Below are positions 31,401 to 41,027 of a DNA stretch of 64,000 bases, one piece after another. Origin of the DNA: Bryopsis sp. KO-2023 (taxonomy: Eukaryota > Chlorophyta > Ulvophyceae > Bryopsidales > Bryopsidaceae); contig BSYQ01000002.1 of the NCBI GenBank assembly GCA_030272585.1, forward strand, positions 2,046,001-2,110,000, in the 5' to 3' direction. Position numbers and translations under genes: made by a program. Within the stretch, counting starts at the first letter, position 1, and every line of letters starts with the position of its first letter. The notes under the pieces are model-generated. The model was not told where the DNA came from, did not search any database, and was given only the letters and a program-made list of their open reading frames with translations.

Positions 31401-33600
31401 TAGGTGACTATAGACAATCCGCTATTTTATGGCCTTCGCCACTTGACTTTGCAGGCACAAATTTCCGCTTCTGCGGCCACAGAGTGTGATCAATGTCCGC
31501 CACAACATTAGCTTGGAATCTTCATCCATTTCCGCTTCAGCTTATGGCATTTACTCTTCATGAGCAGTTGAACTTTCCGCTCAAGCAATCATATATAATC
31601 CCAGTAGCAGCTTCACTATCCGCTCTGGCTTTGTTGATTTCCGCTTGGCAGTTCTACTGTCTCCATATGAACACATTTACTCCGCTCTTTGGATGCCTGT
31701 ATTGTCTGTCACTTATTCCGCTTGCACCTTTGCTGCATTGGAATTTCCGCTCAAGACACACACCCTCATCGCCTTTGCATTCTGCCTCAGCAGTCCGCTC
31801 TGACAGTCCGCCTTTGCCTTAGCTTTTAGTCTGCTTCGTGCAATAGTCTGACGGCTGTAATTTGGTCGATGGATACTCCTTAAACTTTTGGGTGTTGTTC
31901 TTGGCGCTAGACTTCCATTTATGGCTAGTATTGTGAGCCATATCCGCTCAATGGTTTGTGGTAATGTCCGCCCTGACCAGACATATGATCCCGCTTAATC
32001 TTTCAGCCAATAGTCCTTGGACCTGATCATCCAGGTTGGCTCTTTTATTTCCGCTCTGGCTCAGGTTCTTGACGGTCTAATTTAATCCGCCTGACGGTAT
32101 AATTTTGTCCGCCTTGACGACCTCATTTAGTCCGCCTCTGCTATTCCGCTGTTGAAAAGAGAATGAATTTTTCCGCTCGTGATCCTTGGTTGGTTCCATG
32201 GCAACTCGGTTAGTTCCAAAGAATACCACCATACACTTCCACGGCAATAACCTCTAATTCTTCTTCTTCACTCAGCCCGGAATATCACAATCCGCTACCA
32301 CATCCATTAGACCTCAAAGTTTACCCACAAGATATCCGCTCAGAGCTTCAACAATGCTTCACTTGCCCATTCATAACATTAAGTCACAAATATCCAATGT
32401 GGCACTGCTATTGCGTGCTCCTTAATCAGATTCAAACTCTCGAGAACGCTCGATAGCTCGCGGCAAGCTACATTTAATCCGCTCGTCTTATATCCGCTTG
32501 TGTGAGGTCTTGGCCTATTGAAAGTCCATTCCAAACGAACTATACTCTCCACCAGCTCCTTCTGCAACAAATCATTCTGCATACTTAATAGCTTAGCAGA
32601 TGATTCCTTCTCTTCCGCCCTGCGTACTTAGCAGCTTTGCAGGCGGTTTAATCCCCCACTTGGGCGCGTTGAACTCCACTATCGCTTGAACTCGGTTTGT
32701 AGGTAACTGGCAGGCCGCTCTTCCGCTCTCTATTAGCCTGGCGACTTCTTTTCTCTCTTTGTCTTCTTGTCGCTAGTTGTGCTTACATTCTTCCGCTATG
32801 GTCCAATTCTTGGCAGTATAAAGTCTTAAGATCTTCGTCTTCTTATCTTCGCACTGAAAATCCGCTCTTTTGCGGTTGCTAGTCCGCTGGGTGATCAGCC
32901 TAGGCAGTTTGTGCGTTGATACAGACTCGTTTCTGCTCCTGCCATGTAACACAACCTCCAGCTCCTGTTTCATGACCGCCTCCAACTCTTGATATATTAA
33001 AATCCGCCTCCAACGCGATCGCGAAACTACCGTAGTTCTAGCCTCGATACTTCGCCGATATTCCGTGTTGTGTGTCCGCTGGTGCTCCTCCAAGCTCAAC
33101 CGCTTTAGCTCACAACAACACCGCCTATTCTTCCTCCGCGTTGGAATATCATAGTCCGCCCAGCAGAGTGTAAGGGCAGCAGTTCGCTGGCCCACTTTGC
33201 CCGCCTTCTGCCTCTGTCCGCCCTCACTCTCCGCCGTTTCCGTTTAACCGCTTTGGCGGACTTCGTTTTTCCGGCTCTGGCGAACTACCTCGGAGTTCTG
33301 TCCGCTCCCTTTTTCTGCCACCTATTTTGTCCGCTGCGCTATTTCGTCCGCTGTCAGACTCTGGCCTTTTCCATTCGCTGTCTGACTTTGGCTCGTCCGC
33401 TGCACTTCCGGCTCGCCATTTCCGCTCTGCGGATTCCGATGTAACACTTCCGCTCCGCGGATTCCGCTGTGATACTTCCGCTCTGCCAAATTCCGCTGTA
33501 ACACAGTGTGACATGACTGTATGTCCGACAACGGAATTTCTGGCAGCTGTCACAGGCGCAGTCGTCGACTTCTTGCGCAGCAACTATCCGCCACCACGCG
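25440..33600 (-). repeat. TCCGCY-filled internal region of the large element
   Basis: More than 100 copies of TCCGCT or TCCGCC (RGCGGA on the element strand) are scattered over about 8.2 kb of otherwise mostly unique sequence. The densest spacing is 13-27 bp (28684-28900), and 20-60 bp is common elsewhere. About 4 copies would be expected by chance on one strand. The reverse complement is rare. Some copies lie in short tandem repeats (21-bp units at about 26855-26945, a 47-bp unit at about 28790-28870). No long open frame or known domain is present on either strand. Confidence 0.85.
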
Positions 33601-33978
33601 TTCGCCGTCCGTGTGTCGAACGTCCCTCACGAACGTTGACTCGAACTTGGTTCGTCCATAGGTGGTTCGTTTGTAGGAGATCTTTGCAGATCTGCTGTAG
33701 ATCTTCTTCCAGAAATTTACAGGTTCTGTCGAAACTCTGTCTTAGGGAAACTTAAGCTCTCAGCTTTTCTTTCCACTGCTTTTCGACCTGCTTCGACCTG
33801 TTTCGAACTCTTTTCGACCACTGTGCTATCCTTTAGGTTAACAGTCACAAGGTCACCTGCAGATTTCTGTAGATCTGACCCTTAGATCTCTTCCTGCGAC
33901 AGGTTCCTTTTCGTTTCCTTCTCCTCGCCTCTACCCCAACCTTTCCAGTGCTTACGAGCTCGTCGCTCGCACTCGCGC

Positions 33979-34405
33979 TGATAGTGAAGCTTGTGGGTGA
34001 CGCAATAGTGGTCGGCTGTGTTGATTGGATTCGTGATAACTTGCTGGCTAACGCAAGTATACTTGTGGGGTTTGTTGGTTTAGACAACTCTCTAGCTAGC
34101 GCGGTTGTGAACGCTACTAGAGCACTTGGGTTGGGAAGTGATTGCGTCAGGCAAACACTTAACACACACACACACAAACACACACACAAGCGGGAACACA
34201 CCAATCCCACGAATCCCGAGTTCTTACAAAGTAAAGTGAATGAATAATGTCAAAACAACGCGTGGGCCTCTTAAGTACCCCTAAGTGTAGTACGCTGACG
34301 CATGCCCCAAACTCTGGGTCTAATCTGTCTTACTCGCGAACCCGCATGCGTCAGCCACCCTCGGCTCTATCCCAAACTACCTCGTATAGCGCTAAAAGAC
34401 TAACA
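33979..34405 (-). repeat. 3' LTR of nested gypsy
   Basis: 427 bp, TGATAG...CTAACA on the plus strand. A G run (complement of about 34409-34417) just upstream on the element strand is the polypurine tract. Confidence 0.9.
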
Positions 34406-34600
34406 TACGCCCCCCCCGCAAAAAGTGGGCGCCCACGCACACCAAAACACAAAGAAAAACAAAAACACAAAAACACAAACACAAAACTCACCCACTCCCA
34501 TACCCACACCCAACTGTCTTGGACCTGTCTCTTGCTCTGACGTCTCTGACAGCTGCTGCACGCACACACTTGGTCGACGATAACTCCTTTTCCCTCCTCC

Positions 34601-35974
34601 TTAACGCTGTTCCTGCGCTTGCGCTTGCTGAATAGCACGCTGCTCCTGCGCATGCGCTTGCTGCACTGCACGATACCGGACACAGGGATCAAATGCGGCA
34701 GCCACCCTCTTGGACTTAAGGAATGGCAGATCCCTTGTGATGCCGGACACCTTGAGCTGCCGCTTCACACACATGTTGCAGTGTGGCAACTTCTCGTGCT
34801 CAGCCGGGAACGAAGGGATTTCTTCGAACGTCGAGCGTGTCAGCTTCAACATATGGGCAGGTAGAGAGAATGGGGAGACGGTGGCGATGGACTTGTTGTC
34901 CACTTCCGCGACTTTTTGGACCGCCGTGACGATGCGCCCCAGCATCGAGTATGCCAACCAGTGAGCATCACACACGAGGTGATACCCACAAGGAAGGACG
35001 GAATACTTCTTCTGCGTCAGCCGCTGAGCACTTGCTTGCATTGGGCTTCTCCCGCACCAAATGCACATGGGCAACTCGTGAAAGTGCCGGTTGCCGCGGT
35101 AATTTTGCAAGGCTCGGTCCCTGGGGTTAGTATATTGGACCTTCGGCCATTTCTCTGACGCAGTGATGGGGTTGCAAGCCTCCTCGATATCCTCCCGTGA
35201 CAGGTTCACTTCGCTGGGTGCAGCATCCACTTTGTCTTGAGCAGCCGCCTTTAGTCTTCTGAGCTTAACCTTTTCTCGGAAAGCCCGAAGTGCTGCTTCT
35301 GTTGGAGCTAACTCCAACGGTGGATGGACCGCACGCTGAACCTCTGTCACCTGGCTTGGCCCTTCATCATTCCTTATTTCCCCGTCCTCCAGTTCAGAAC
35401 TAGGACCTTCGAGCCTAGGAGGTGGACTGCCGAAGTCAATTTCTTCGTTAAAATCCAAGTCCAAAAGCTCCTCCTCTCTCATGTCGAATAAGTCCTCCCC
35501 CGGTGCTATTGCGGTAGCCTCATCTCCGGGAGTCTGAACTGTTGGCGCTGGTTGTGAGGGTGCTGGAGTCTTTAATGCGGCAGCCTTTAACTTGAGTAAC
35601 AAGTTGGCTCTTGCTGCATCTCCAGGCATACGATCCCTCGGTGGCTCACCACCTTCATCGTCACCGTCCTCTCGCCTTCTCTTTCCGTGTGGATCTTCAT
35701 CCCTACACGGCGAGCTTGGGCGTTTGTTTTTCCCTTTCCCCTTGCCCTTGCTTGAGCCTCCCGCATCATCGTCCTTGGACGGTTCCAGATCAAGTGTTGC
35801 GTTTGACAACAGAACTTGGACTTGGCGATCCAGTTCTTCACGTACCCGTGGTGCTGGTACCGCCGGGTTCAAACGCAGCATCTTGTCCGTTGTTTCGCTC
35901 TGCACTTGAAGTTTTTCAGAGCCGTCTCTGAGGGACTCTCCCAGCAAATCGATCTGCAGCTCTTGTTCTGCCAA
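34601..35974 (-). pseudogene. ORF3 remnant of nested gypsy
   Basis: Nearly identical to the C-terminal two thirds of the ORF3 at 17626-19440. It includes the basic linker and the C-x2-C...C-x2-H-x2-C-x2-H module followed by a second C-x2-C. The N-terminal coiled coil is not present in full. It counts as part of a broken element. Confidence 0.75.
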
Positions 35975-35994
35975 TTCCTCATTGCTCTCTTTGA

Positions 35995-36351
35995 GCTTGG
36001 TGTAATCGACAACCCGAGATCACGCGCTACCTTATCATTGATATAGTTTGCGGTACTTCCACAATCAATGAATGCATAAAGGTCCGTGGTCTTGATCCGT
36101 GCTTTTACTTCGTACCCTCTCACAGGCACTTCTTGAATTTTTAACAGAGGGCATGTGTCACCCTTGGTTGACGAAGTTGATCGAACTTCTGACACATTAA
36201 CTCGCTCTGTGGTAGACCGTTGGGTTGTTTCTGACCCACTATCGTCTACGTCTGCAGGCAGGGACTCCTGTAGACTACTCTGCGACTCCAAGGAGCCCAC
36301 AGATTCACTAACAGAGGGAAGAGATGCAGATGACGCATGAGGCGCGTCCAT
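35995..36351 (-). pseudogene. Pol (protease-region) remnant of nested gypsy
   Basis: Matches the start of pol in the whole copy, from MDAPHASSASLP to the protease-like YAFIDCGSTANYIND block. The remainder of pol is not seen in this element. Confidence 0.75.
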
Positions 36352-36605
36352 CTCATCCGGTGTGCTTTCCTTCTGTTCATTTTTCCAATCGCAGTTGTCA
36401 TGTGCCGATTGGGTAGATGTGGAGAGTGTCTCTGTTCTCTCTTCACGCGGTGTACTAGTCCGCGCCCCAGGTTTTCCGCTGTGAGTACAAACCTTTTTCG
36501 AGGCACCTACTTTTGATCTATGCTTCCTACGCCGCCTACAAACTCTGTTTCGCTTACGACGTTTGCGTCGGCCAGGCTCAGACGAAGCAGTTTCCTGCCT
36601 GGCGG

Positions 36606-39257
36606 TCAGTTTAACATTTTTTTTACATCGGGGAGGTTTTTCACCTCCTCCAATCTAGGACATTGCCTCACAGGGTGACCCTTCTTTCCACAAAGATAAC
36701 AATTATATCCCCCTCCCCCCTGGGGGTTCTGTCTTCCCTGATTGGCTTGTCCTCTTCCACGGTTACCACCACCGCGTCCACGTCCACCACCACCACGTCC
36801 TCCTCCTCGTCCTTGTTGCTGTTGCTGCTGCTGTTGCACTCCTGCGGCAGCTTGTGGTGGTGCTTGGGCTGGTGGTGTGGGGTTCTGCTGCTGCTGACCC
36901 TGATTCTGGCCTTTCTTCTTTCTTCCACCACGCCAGACTCCTTTCTTTTTCTGATTGGTTTGCCCTCCTTGGCCTTGTGTTCCAACTCCAAGGGCTTCCA
37001 ATCGTTCGGCGGATATGATGGCGGCCTCGACATCTCGAGGTACCGTTGCTGCGACTAACTTCTGAACTTCACTTTTAAGTCCATCCACGAAGAGCAAATA
37101 CTGGTGATCCTCTTCGAGGTCTGGAATCCTCAAGACTAACCGCTGAAACTCTTTGACGAACTGTTTCACGGTTCCAGTCTGCTTGAGTTTATGGAGGTCA
37201 CGCCACGCTTCATCTCGATCACTAGAGAATTCGAAAGCTGTAGCTAAGCCATCCATGAAGTCCATCCAGTCACGGAAGGGTGGTCTTTCACCTCGGTGAA
37301 TTTTCAACTCTTGCATTGTTAACCAATCCGAGGCAGCTCCATAAAGGTTAGTGGCCATAATCGATTGCCACTGTGCTTCATGCACTCCGCAGGTTCTCAA
37401 GTACCGCGTCATGAGCACTTGCCATTTACGGGCTTTTGGTTCTCCACTTCCGTTAAATGCGCGAGGCATTTGCAACTTGACGGTGCTAGGCAACCACTGT
37501 CCTTGCCTAGGAGGTCCTGGCCCTGCTGGTCCAGCGCCACCTCCACCTCCACCTCCATCAGGAGGTCCACCGGGAGGTCCACCGCCTCCACCATCTCCAC
37601 CGCCGCCACCACCTCCTCCGCCATCAGGCGCACCTGGAATGCGGGAAGGTGGGCGGTTTCGCCTGTCGCGGTAATCATCACCGCCATCATCATCTGGGTC
37701 GTCATCACCAGGGTCTCCAAAGTTACCTCGCATGCGAGGAACTCGACTGGGTCCACCAGTAGACTCATATGAACCAAGTGCAGCAAAGGGATTATTTTCT
37801 ACCCTTGCTCCCAAAGCACTTAACCCAAGTCCCAATCTTCCAGTACGTGTGGGGATCTGCATGGGTTCTTTTCCTTTCTCTTCTCTGACCTGTGCCTTAG
37901 CACGCTCAAGGTCAATTTGATATAACACTTCTGCTGAGGAGAGAACTCTTGGGTTAGTTCGTGTGGGTCTACGTGATCCATCGGCAGAGTCGGGTTCTGA
38001 GATGCGTACTCCAGGCTGAGCTCTTGTACTTGGAGGTATCAATTGAGGGAATGTGAAATCAGCGTCTGGTGCGCTGTCCACTGCAGTGCATGGTGGTGCT
38101 TCTGCAGCAACAATTTCACCCTCCTCGACCTGTACTGCTGGAGGAGCCGGTATTGTTGAGGTTCCTGCCCCAACCATTCCTACCGCGAAGCTCTGGTCCA
38201 GTGGCGGCCATGATGCAGCCAACTGCTTTACTGATTTCTTCGGCAGCGGCATCCCAAAGGCTGAGTCCTCAGGCTCAGGAGAAGTTGATTCTTCTCGCTC
38301 TGGTGATACTGCACGAGCATCACTTCCACTTTGGGCACTCTGACTTCCGCCACTCACATCCTCCATGCTTCGTTCCAGGCCAGATAATCTTAAGGCAACC
38401 ACATCAGCTGCATCTTGCTGCTGATCCCAGGTTTTGGATACCTTTTTCTCCAAGGCAATCAAATCTTTTTGAATTGCTACTCTGGAGCTCTGCAAACGCT
38501 TCACCTCAGCACCTTGTTTATGCAAGGACTCCCGAAACAATTCTAGAGTCCGTTCGACTTTTTCGTTGGAATCCGCAACAGTTCCTAATAAGCCTTCAAT
38601 TCTCCGCCCTTGAACAAGGGATAACTCGGAGAGTTGTTTTAACTGAAGTGCTGATGCTTCAGTTGCTTCTTTTAGGTCAGCAAAACGAGAGTCCGCTAGA
38701 ATGTCTGCGGCATCCATTCTCCTCGTTATTGCGTCCACAGAAGCTTTGATCTCGGCTCTTTCTTTTCTATGGTCGATATCTTGGCGTAATAGCCTCTGCT
38801 CGTATCGACTATGTTGAGCCGCTACTGAATCCAGCTTCTGCTGTTGCGACACCACCGCATGCTGTGTGGCCTCAACCTGTTGCGCATGCTGGTGCTGTGT
38901 TTCCAGCGCCTGCCCGATCACCTCTGATGCGCCAGCCAGTTGGTTCGACACAGAGGCCTCAGTATGGGCTAGCCTCTGCCCCAGTGTCTGGTCAACTTGC
39001 TGCAGGTGACCCCTTAGCCCGTGGGCTAAATCGTCCACACGGTCATGGACCGCATCCACATCCTCTCTTAAGGCTTCCGCATCAGCTCCCATGTCTATGT
39101 CGACAGCTGCTTGCTGGACATTGTGGATGTTCTGGACGTTTATTTGTTGATACACAACATTGGGTGCGTCAGGCAATTCCTCATCGAACTCAGGTTCAAT
39201 CCCTGGCTCTTCAACTTGAGGCTCGCGCACTGCCAATGCGTGTTCACGGTCAGCCAT
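36606..39257 (-). CDS. gag: Gag of nested gypsy
   Basis: 883 residues from an ATG at 39257, almost identical to the gag at 10528-13176. It has the same acidic coiled-coil N-terminus, Gly/Pro tract, Gag domain and CYLCGKKGHPVRQC zinc knuckle. The open gag with complete LTRs and primer site suggests this copy could make particles, but it lacks most of pol. It would depend on enzymes from whole family members (inference). Confidence 0.85.
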   Translation of the reverse strand: MADREHALAVREPQVEEPGIEPEFDEELPDAPNVVYQQINVQNIHNVQQAAVDIDMGADAEALREDVDAVHDRVDDLAHGLRGHLQQVDQTLGQRLAHTEASVSNQLAGASEVIGQALETQHQHAQQVEATQHAVVSQQQKLDSVAAQHSRYEQRLLRQDIDHRKERAEIKASVDAITRRMDAADILADSRFADLKEATEASALQLKQLSELSLVQGRRIEGLLGTVADSNEKVERTLELFRESLHKQGAEVKRLQSSRVAIQKDLIALEKKVSKTWDQQQDAADVVALRLSGLERSMEDVSGGSQSAQSGSDARAVSPEREESTSPEPEDSAFGMPLPKKSVKQLAASWPPLDQSFAVGMVGAGTSTIPAPPAVQVEEGEIVAAEAPPCTAVDSAPDADFTFPQLIPPSTRAQPGVRISEPDSADGSRRPTRTNPRVLSSAEVLYQIDLERAKAQVREEKGKEPMQIPTRTGRLGLGLSALGARVENNPFAALGSYESTGGPSRVPRMRGNFGDPGDDDPDDDGGDDYRDRRNRPPSRIPGAPDGGGGGGGGGDGGGGGPPGGPPDGGGGGGGAGPAGPGPPRQGQWLPSTVKLQMPRAFNGSGEPKARKWQVLMTRYLRTCGVHEAQWQSIMATNLYGAASDWLTMQELKIHRGERPPFRDWMDFMDGLATAFEFSSDRDEAWRDLHKLKQTGTVKQFVKEFQRLVLRIPDLEEDHQYLLFVDGLKSEVQKLVAATVPRDVEAAIISAERLEALGVGTQGQGGQTNQKKKGVWRGGRKKKGQNQGQQQQNPTPPAQAPPQAAAGVQQQQQQQQGRGGGRGGGGRGRGGGNRGRGQANQGRQNPQGGGGYNCYLCGKKGHPVRQCPRLEEVKNLPDVKKMLN

Positions 39258-39388
39258 GGTCTCTCAGCCACTATTTGGGAGTACTCAACAACCACGGTTG
39301 GAGTTTCTCTCTACCAAACAAACAAACAAAAACGTTTGTTGCGCCACGTTCACAAGTTTCGATCTCAAGAACTTAAAGTTCTTGCCTC

Positions 39389-39400
39389 GCTCCGAAACCA
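39389..39400 (-). promoter_or_regulatory. Primer binding site of nested gypsy
   Basis: TGGTTTCGGAGC on the minus strand, 2 bases after the 5' LTR, identical to 10385-10396. Confidence 0.7.
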
Positions 39401-39402
39401 AT

Positions 39403-39829
39403 TGATAGTGAAGCTTGTGGGTGACGCAATAGTGGTCGGCTGTGTTGATTGGATTCGTGATAACTTGCTGGCTAACGCAAGTATACTTGTGGGGTTTGTT
39501 GGTTTAGACAACTCTCTAGCTAGCGCGGTTGTGAACGCTACTAGAGCACTTGGGTTGGGAAGTGATTGCGTCAGGCAAACACTTAACACACACACACACA
39601 AACACACACACAAGCGGGAACACACCAATCCCACGAATCCCGAGTTCTTACAAAGTAAAGTGAATGAATAATGTCAAAACAACGCGTGGGCCTCTTAAGT
39701 ACCCCTAAGTGTAGTACGCTGACGCATGCCCCAAACTCTGGGTCTAATCTGTCTTACTCGCGAACCCGCATGCGTCAGCCACCCTCGGCTCTATCCCAAA
39801 CTACCTCGTATAGCGCTAAAAGACTAACA
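39403..39829 (-). repeat. 5' LTR of nested gypsy
   Basis: 427 bp, matching 33979-34405. CGCGC follows on the plus-strand right side as the target duplication. Confidence 0.9.
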
Positions 39830-39984
39830 CGCGCTCCTTCGATCCCACCTAGCACCACCCCCTTTGGTGCCATCACTCCTTGCCCATCCCCTCTTGATAG
39901 GCACTTAACCTAGCCACTGACTTTTTCGTCGTCAGGTGGCTCCTCCTACAGGGTCGTCCGTCCTCGTCGTTTAGGGACGCCCAA

Positions 39985-39996
39985 GCTCCGAAACCA
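39985..39996 (-). promoter_or_regulatory. Primer binding site of the large element
   Basis: TGGTTTCGGAGC on the minus strand, 3 bases after the 5' LTR. It is the same 12-mer used by the gypsy copies in this window. Confidence 0.75.
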
Positions 39997-39999
39997 AAA

Positions 40000-40229
40000 T
40001 GATAGGGGCCCTTCCCCCAGAGGGGGAAGGGTAGATAGGGGCCCTCCTCCTAGTGGAGGAGGGTAGAACGTGGGAACACAACACAATAGCAAACCCAGCC
40101 CCAAAGGTTACACAATGTCAAAAATACAACCCTTTAAGTACCGTCCACAACACACTAACCCCTTACTCTACAGTGACACACCCACTCACCGATGGGACAT
40201 CTAGACACTAACCTCGTCACCTCGTATCA
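40000..40229 (-). repeat. 5' LTR of the large element
   Basis: 230 bp, same as 24952-25181. TCCTT follows at 40230-40234. Confidence 0.92.
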
Positions 40230-40234
40230 TCCTT

Positions 40235-40769
40235 TTTGTCCAATTTTTGCTAAAGTTAAAAACAAAAAAAAAACTGGGGCGTAGTCCTCCAGAAAAGTGA
40301 AGTGCCGATATGAAATACACGCAGGACACAGCACTTAGGGAAAAAAAAACCCTTCGGCTCCCTTGAACTGGTGGGAAAACCCAGGGGAGCAGCGTTGCGC
40401 GACGCGTCGCTCGTGTAAGAATCTCGCGGCGCTGCTCGAAGCAGGGCCCGAGGCCGTGCTTGGAGATGCGTCGAAAGCGTGGCTCACTGGAGGATTGCCG
40501 AGTACGCAGGCGTCGTCCCTGACCCCTTTTCACCAACCGACCTCCAAAGATCTCGTTCCGACGCTTGGACCACGCATGGCAGCGATCCTCCGTCGACCGC
40601 ATGGCTCTCAGCCTATGGGAGGTCCGCGAGATACTCGCGAGGGGCTCGATCGAATGCTGCCTCCCCTGGCCATTTTCGTTCGACTCCAGCACACGATAGA
40701 GATCTGCGAACTGGAATTCCAAACGAGTGTGACAGATCACACCTCCCCCGCATTTCGCGATTCGGTGAC
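40235..40769. other. No gene recognised; GC-rich open frames
   Basis: The minus strand is open over about 40740-40360 with an Arg-rich product and no known domain. The plus strand is also open in part. High GC makes long chance frames likely, so no gene is called. Confidence 0.4.
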
Positions 40770-40844
40770 GTCAACCCTACCCCGCACAGGACAGTAACCT
40801 CGCACACGACTCTGTGCGGGGTTACTGTCCTGTGCGGGGTTGAC
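40770..40844. repeat. Short hairpin of the TGTGCGGGGT family
   Basis: CCCCGCACAGGACAGTAACC and its complement face each other around a few bases, giving arms of roughly 32-35 bp. The same TGTGCGGGGT word fills the repeats at 20480-21446, and another copy lies at 41030-41041. Confidence 0.75.
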
Positions 40845-40924
40845 TGTGCGGGGTTGATTTCCGCGGTTTCATCCGTCGCTGACGACTTCGCCAGCGACTC
40901 CGTTTTTCCGCCCCAGATCGTGAC

Positions 40925-40967
40925 GGGAATGCCTGGGAGTCGAACCCAGGTGTTTCCTACCATTCCC
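40925..40967 (-). other. tRNA-like minihelix (acceptor stem + T arm only)
   Basis: On the minus strand this 43-nt segment begins GGGAATG and ends CATTCCC, a perfect 7-bp acceptor-like stem. It encloses a T arm CTGGG-TTCGACT-CCCAG with a perfect B box (GGTTCGACTCC). D and anticodon arms are missing. It is either a tRNA relic with its middle deleted or a structured RNA/SINE part. Confidence 0.5.
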
Positions 40968-41027
40968 TCTCTCTGTCGCGTCGGTTTTCGCGACTTCAGT
41001 TTTCGGCGGAAATCGACGGTGATTTTA

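Larger units (their letters stand above)
33979..39829 (-). mobile_element. Nested gypsy copy, pol mostly absent
   Basis: Minus-strand element with 427-bp LTRs (33979-34405 and 39403-39829) and a perfect CGCGC target duplication (33974-33978 and 39830-39834). The LTRs look identical by eye, so it is young. It shares gag and ORF3 with the 9995-20023 family but keeps little of pol, so it is broken and non-autonomous. Its LTRs are about 39 bp longer than those of the whole copy because of an extra segment in the promoter half. It lies inside the large gene-less LTR element. Confidence 0.92.
24952..40229 (-). mobile_element. Large gene-less LTR element (LARD-like), with nested gypsy
   Basis: LTRs of 230 bp at 24952-25181 and 40000-40229 appear identical by eye (TGATAG...CGTATCA). 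The outer flanks are a perfect 5-bp duplication TCCTT (24947-24951 and 40230-40234). In minus orientation a primer site TGGTTTCGGAGC (39985-39996) follows the 5' LTR and a G run (complement of 25188-25202) precedes the 3' LTR. The total is 15,278 bp. Without the nested gypsy (33979-39829 plus one 5-bp duplication) it is about 9.4 kb. No gag or pol domain is visible inside. It is therefore an intact-looking but non-autonomous LTR element, recently inserted. Confidence 0.9.

Noticed and set aside
32773-33583. Minus-strand frames of 119-140 residues at the 5' side of the gene-less LTR element, tested as a gag remnant
   Set aside because: No Gag domain or zinc knuckle; the translation is dominated by the RGCGGA words.
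40241-40740. Arg-rich 179-residue minus-strand frame
   Set aside because: High GC, runs into the LTR, frames open on both strands, no domain.
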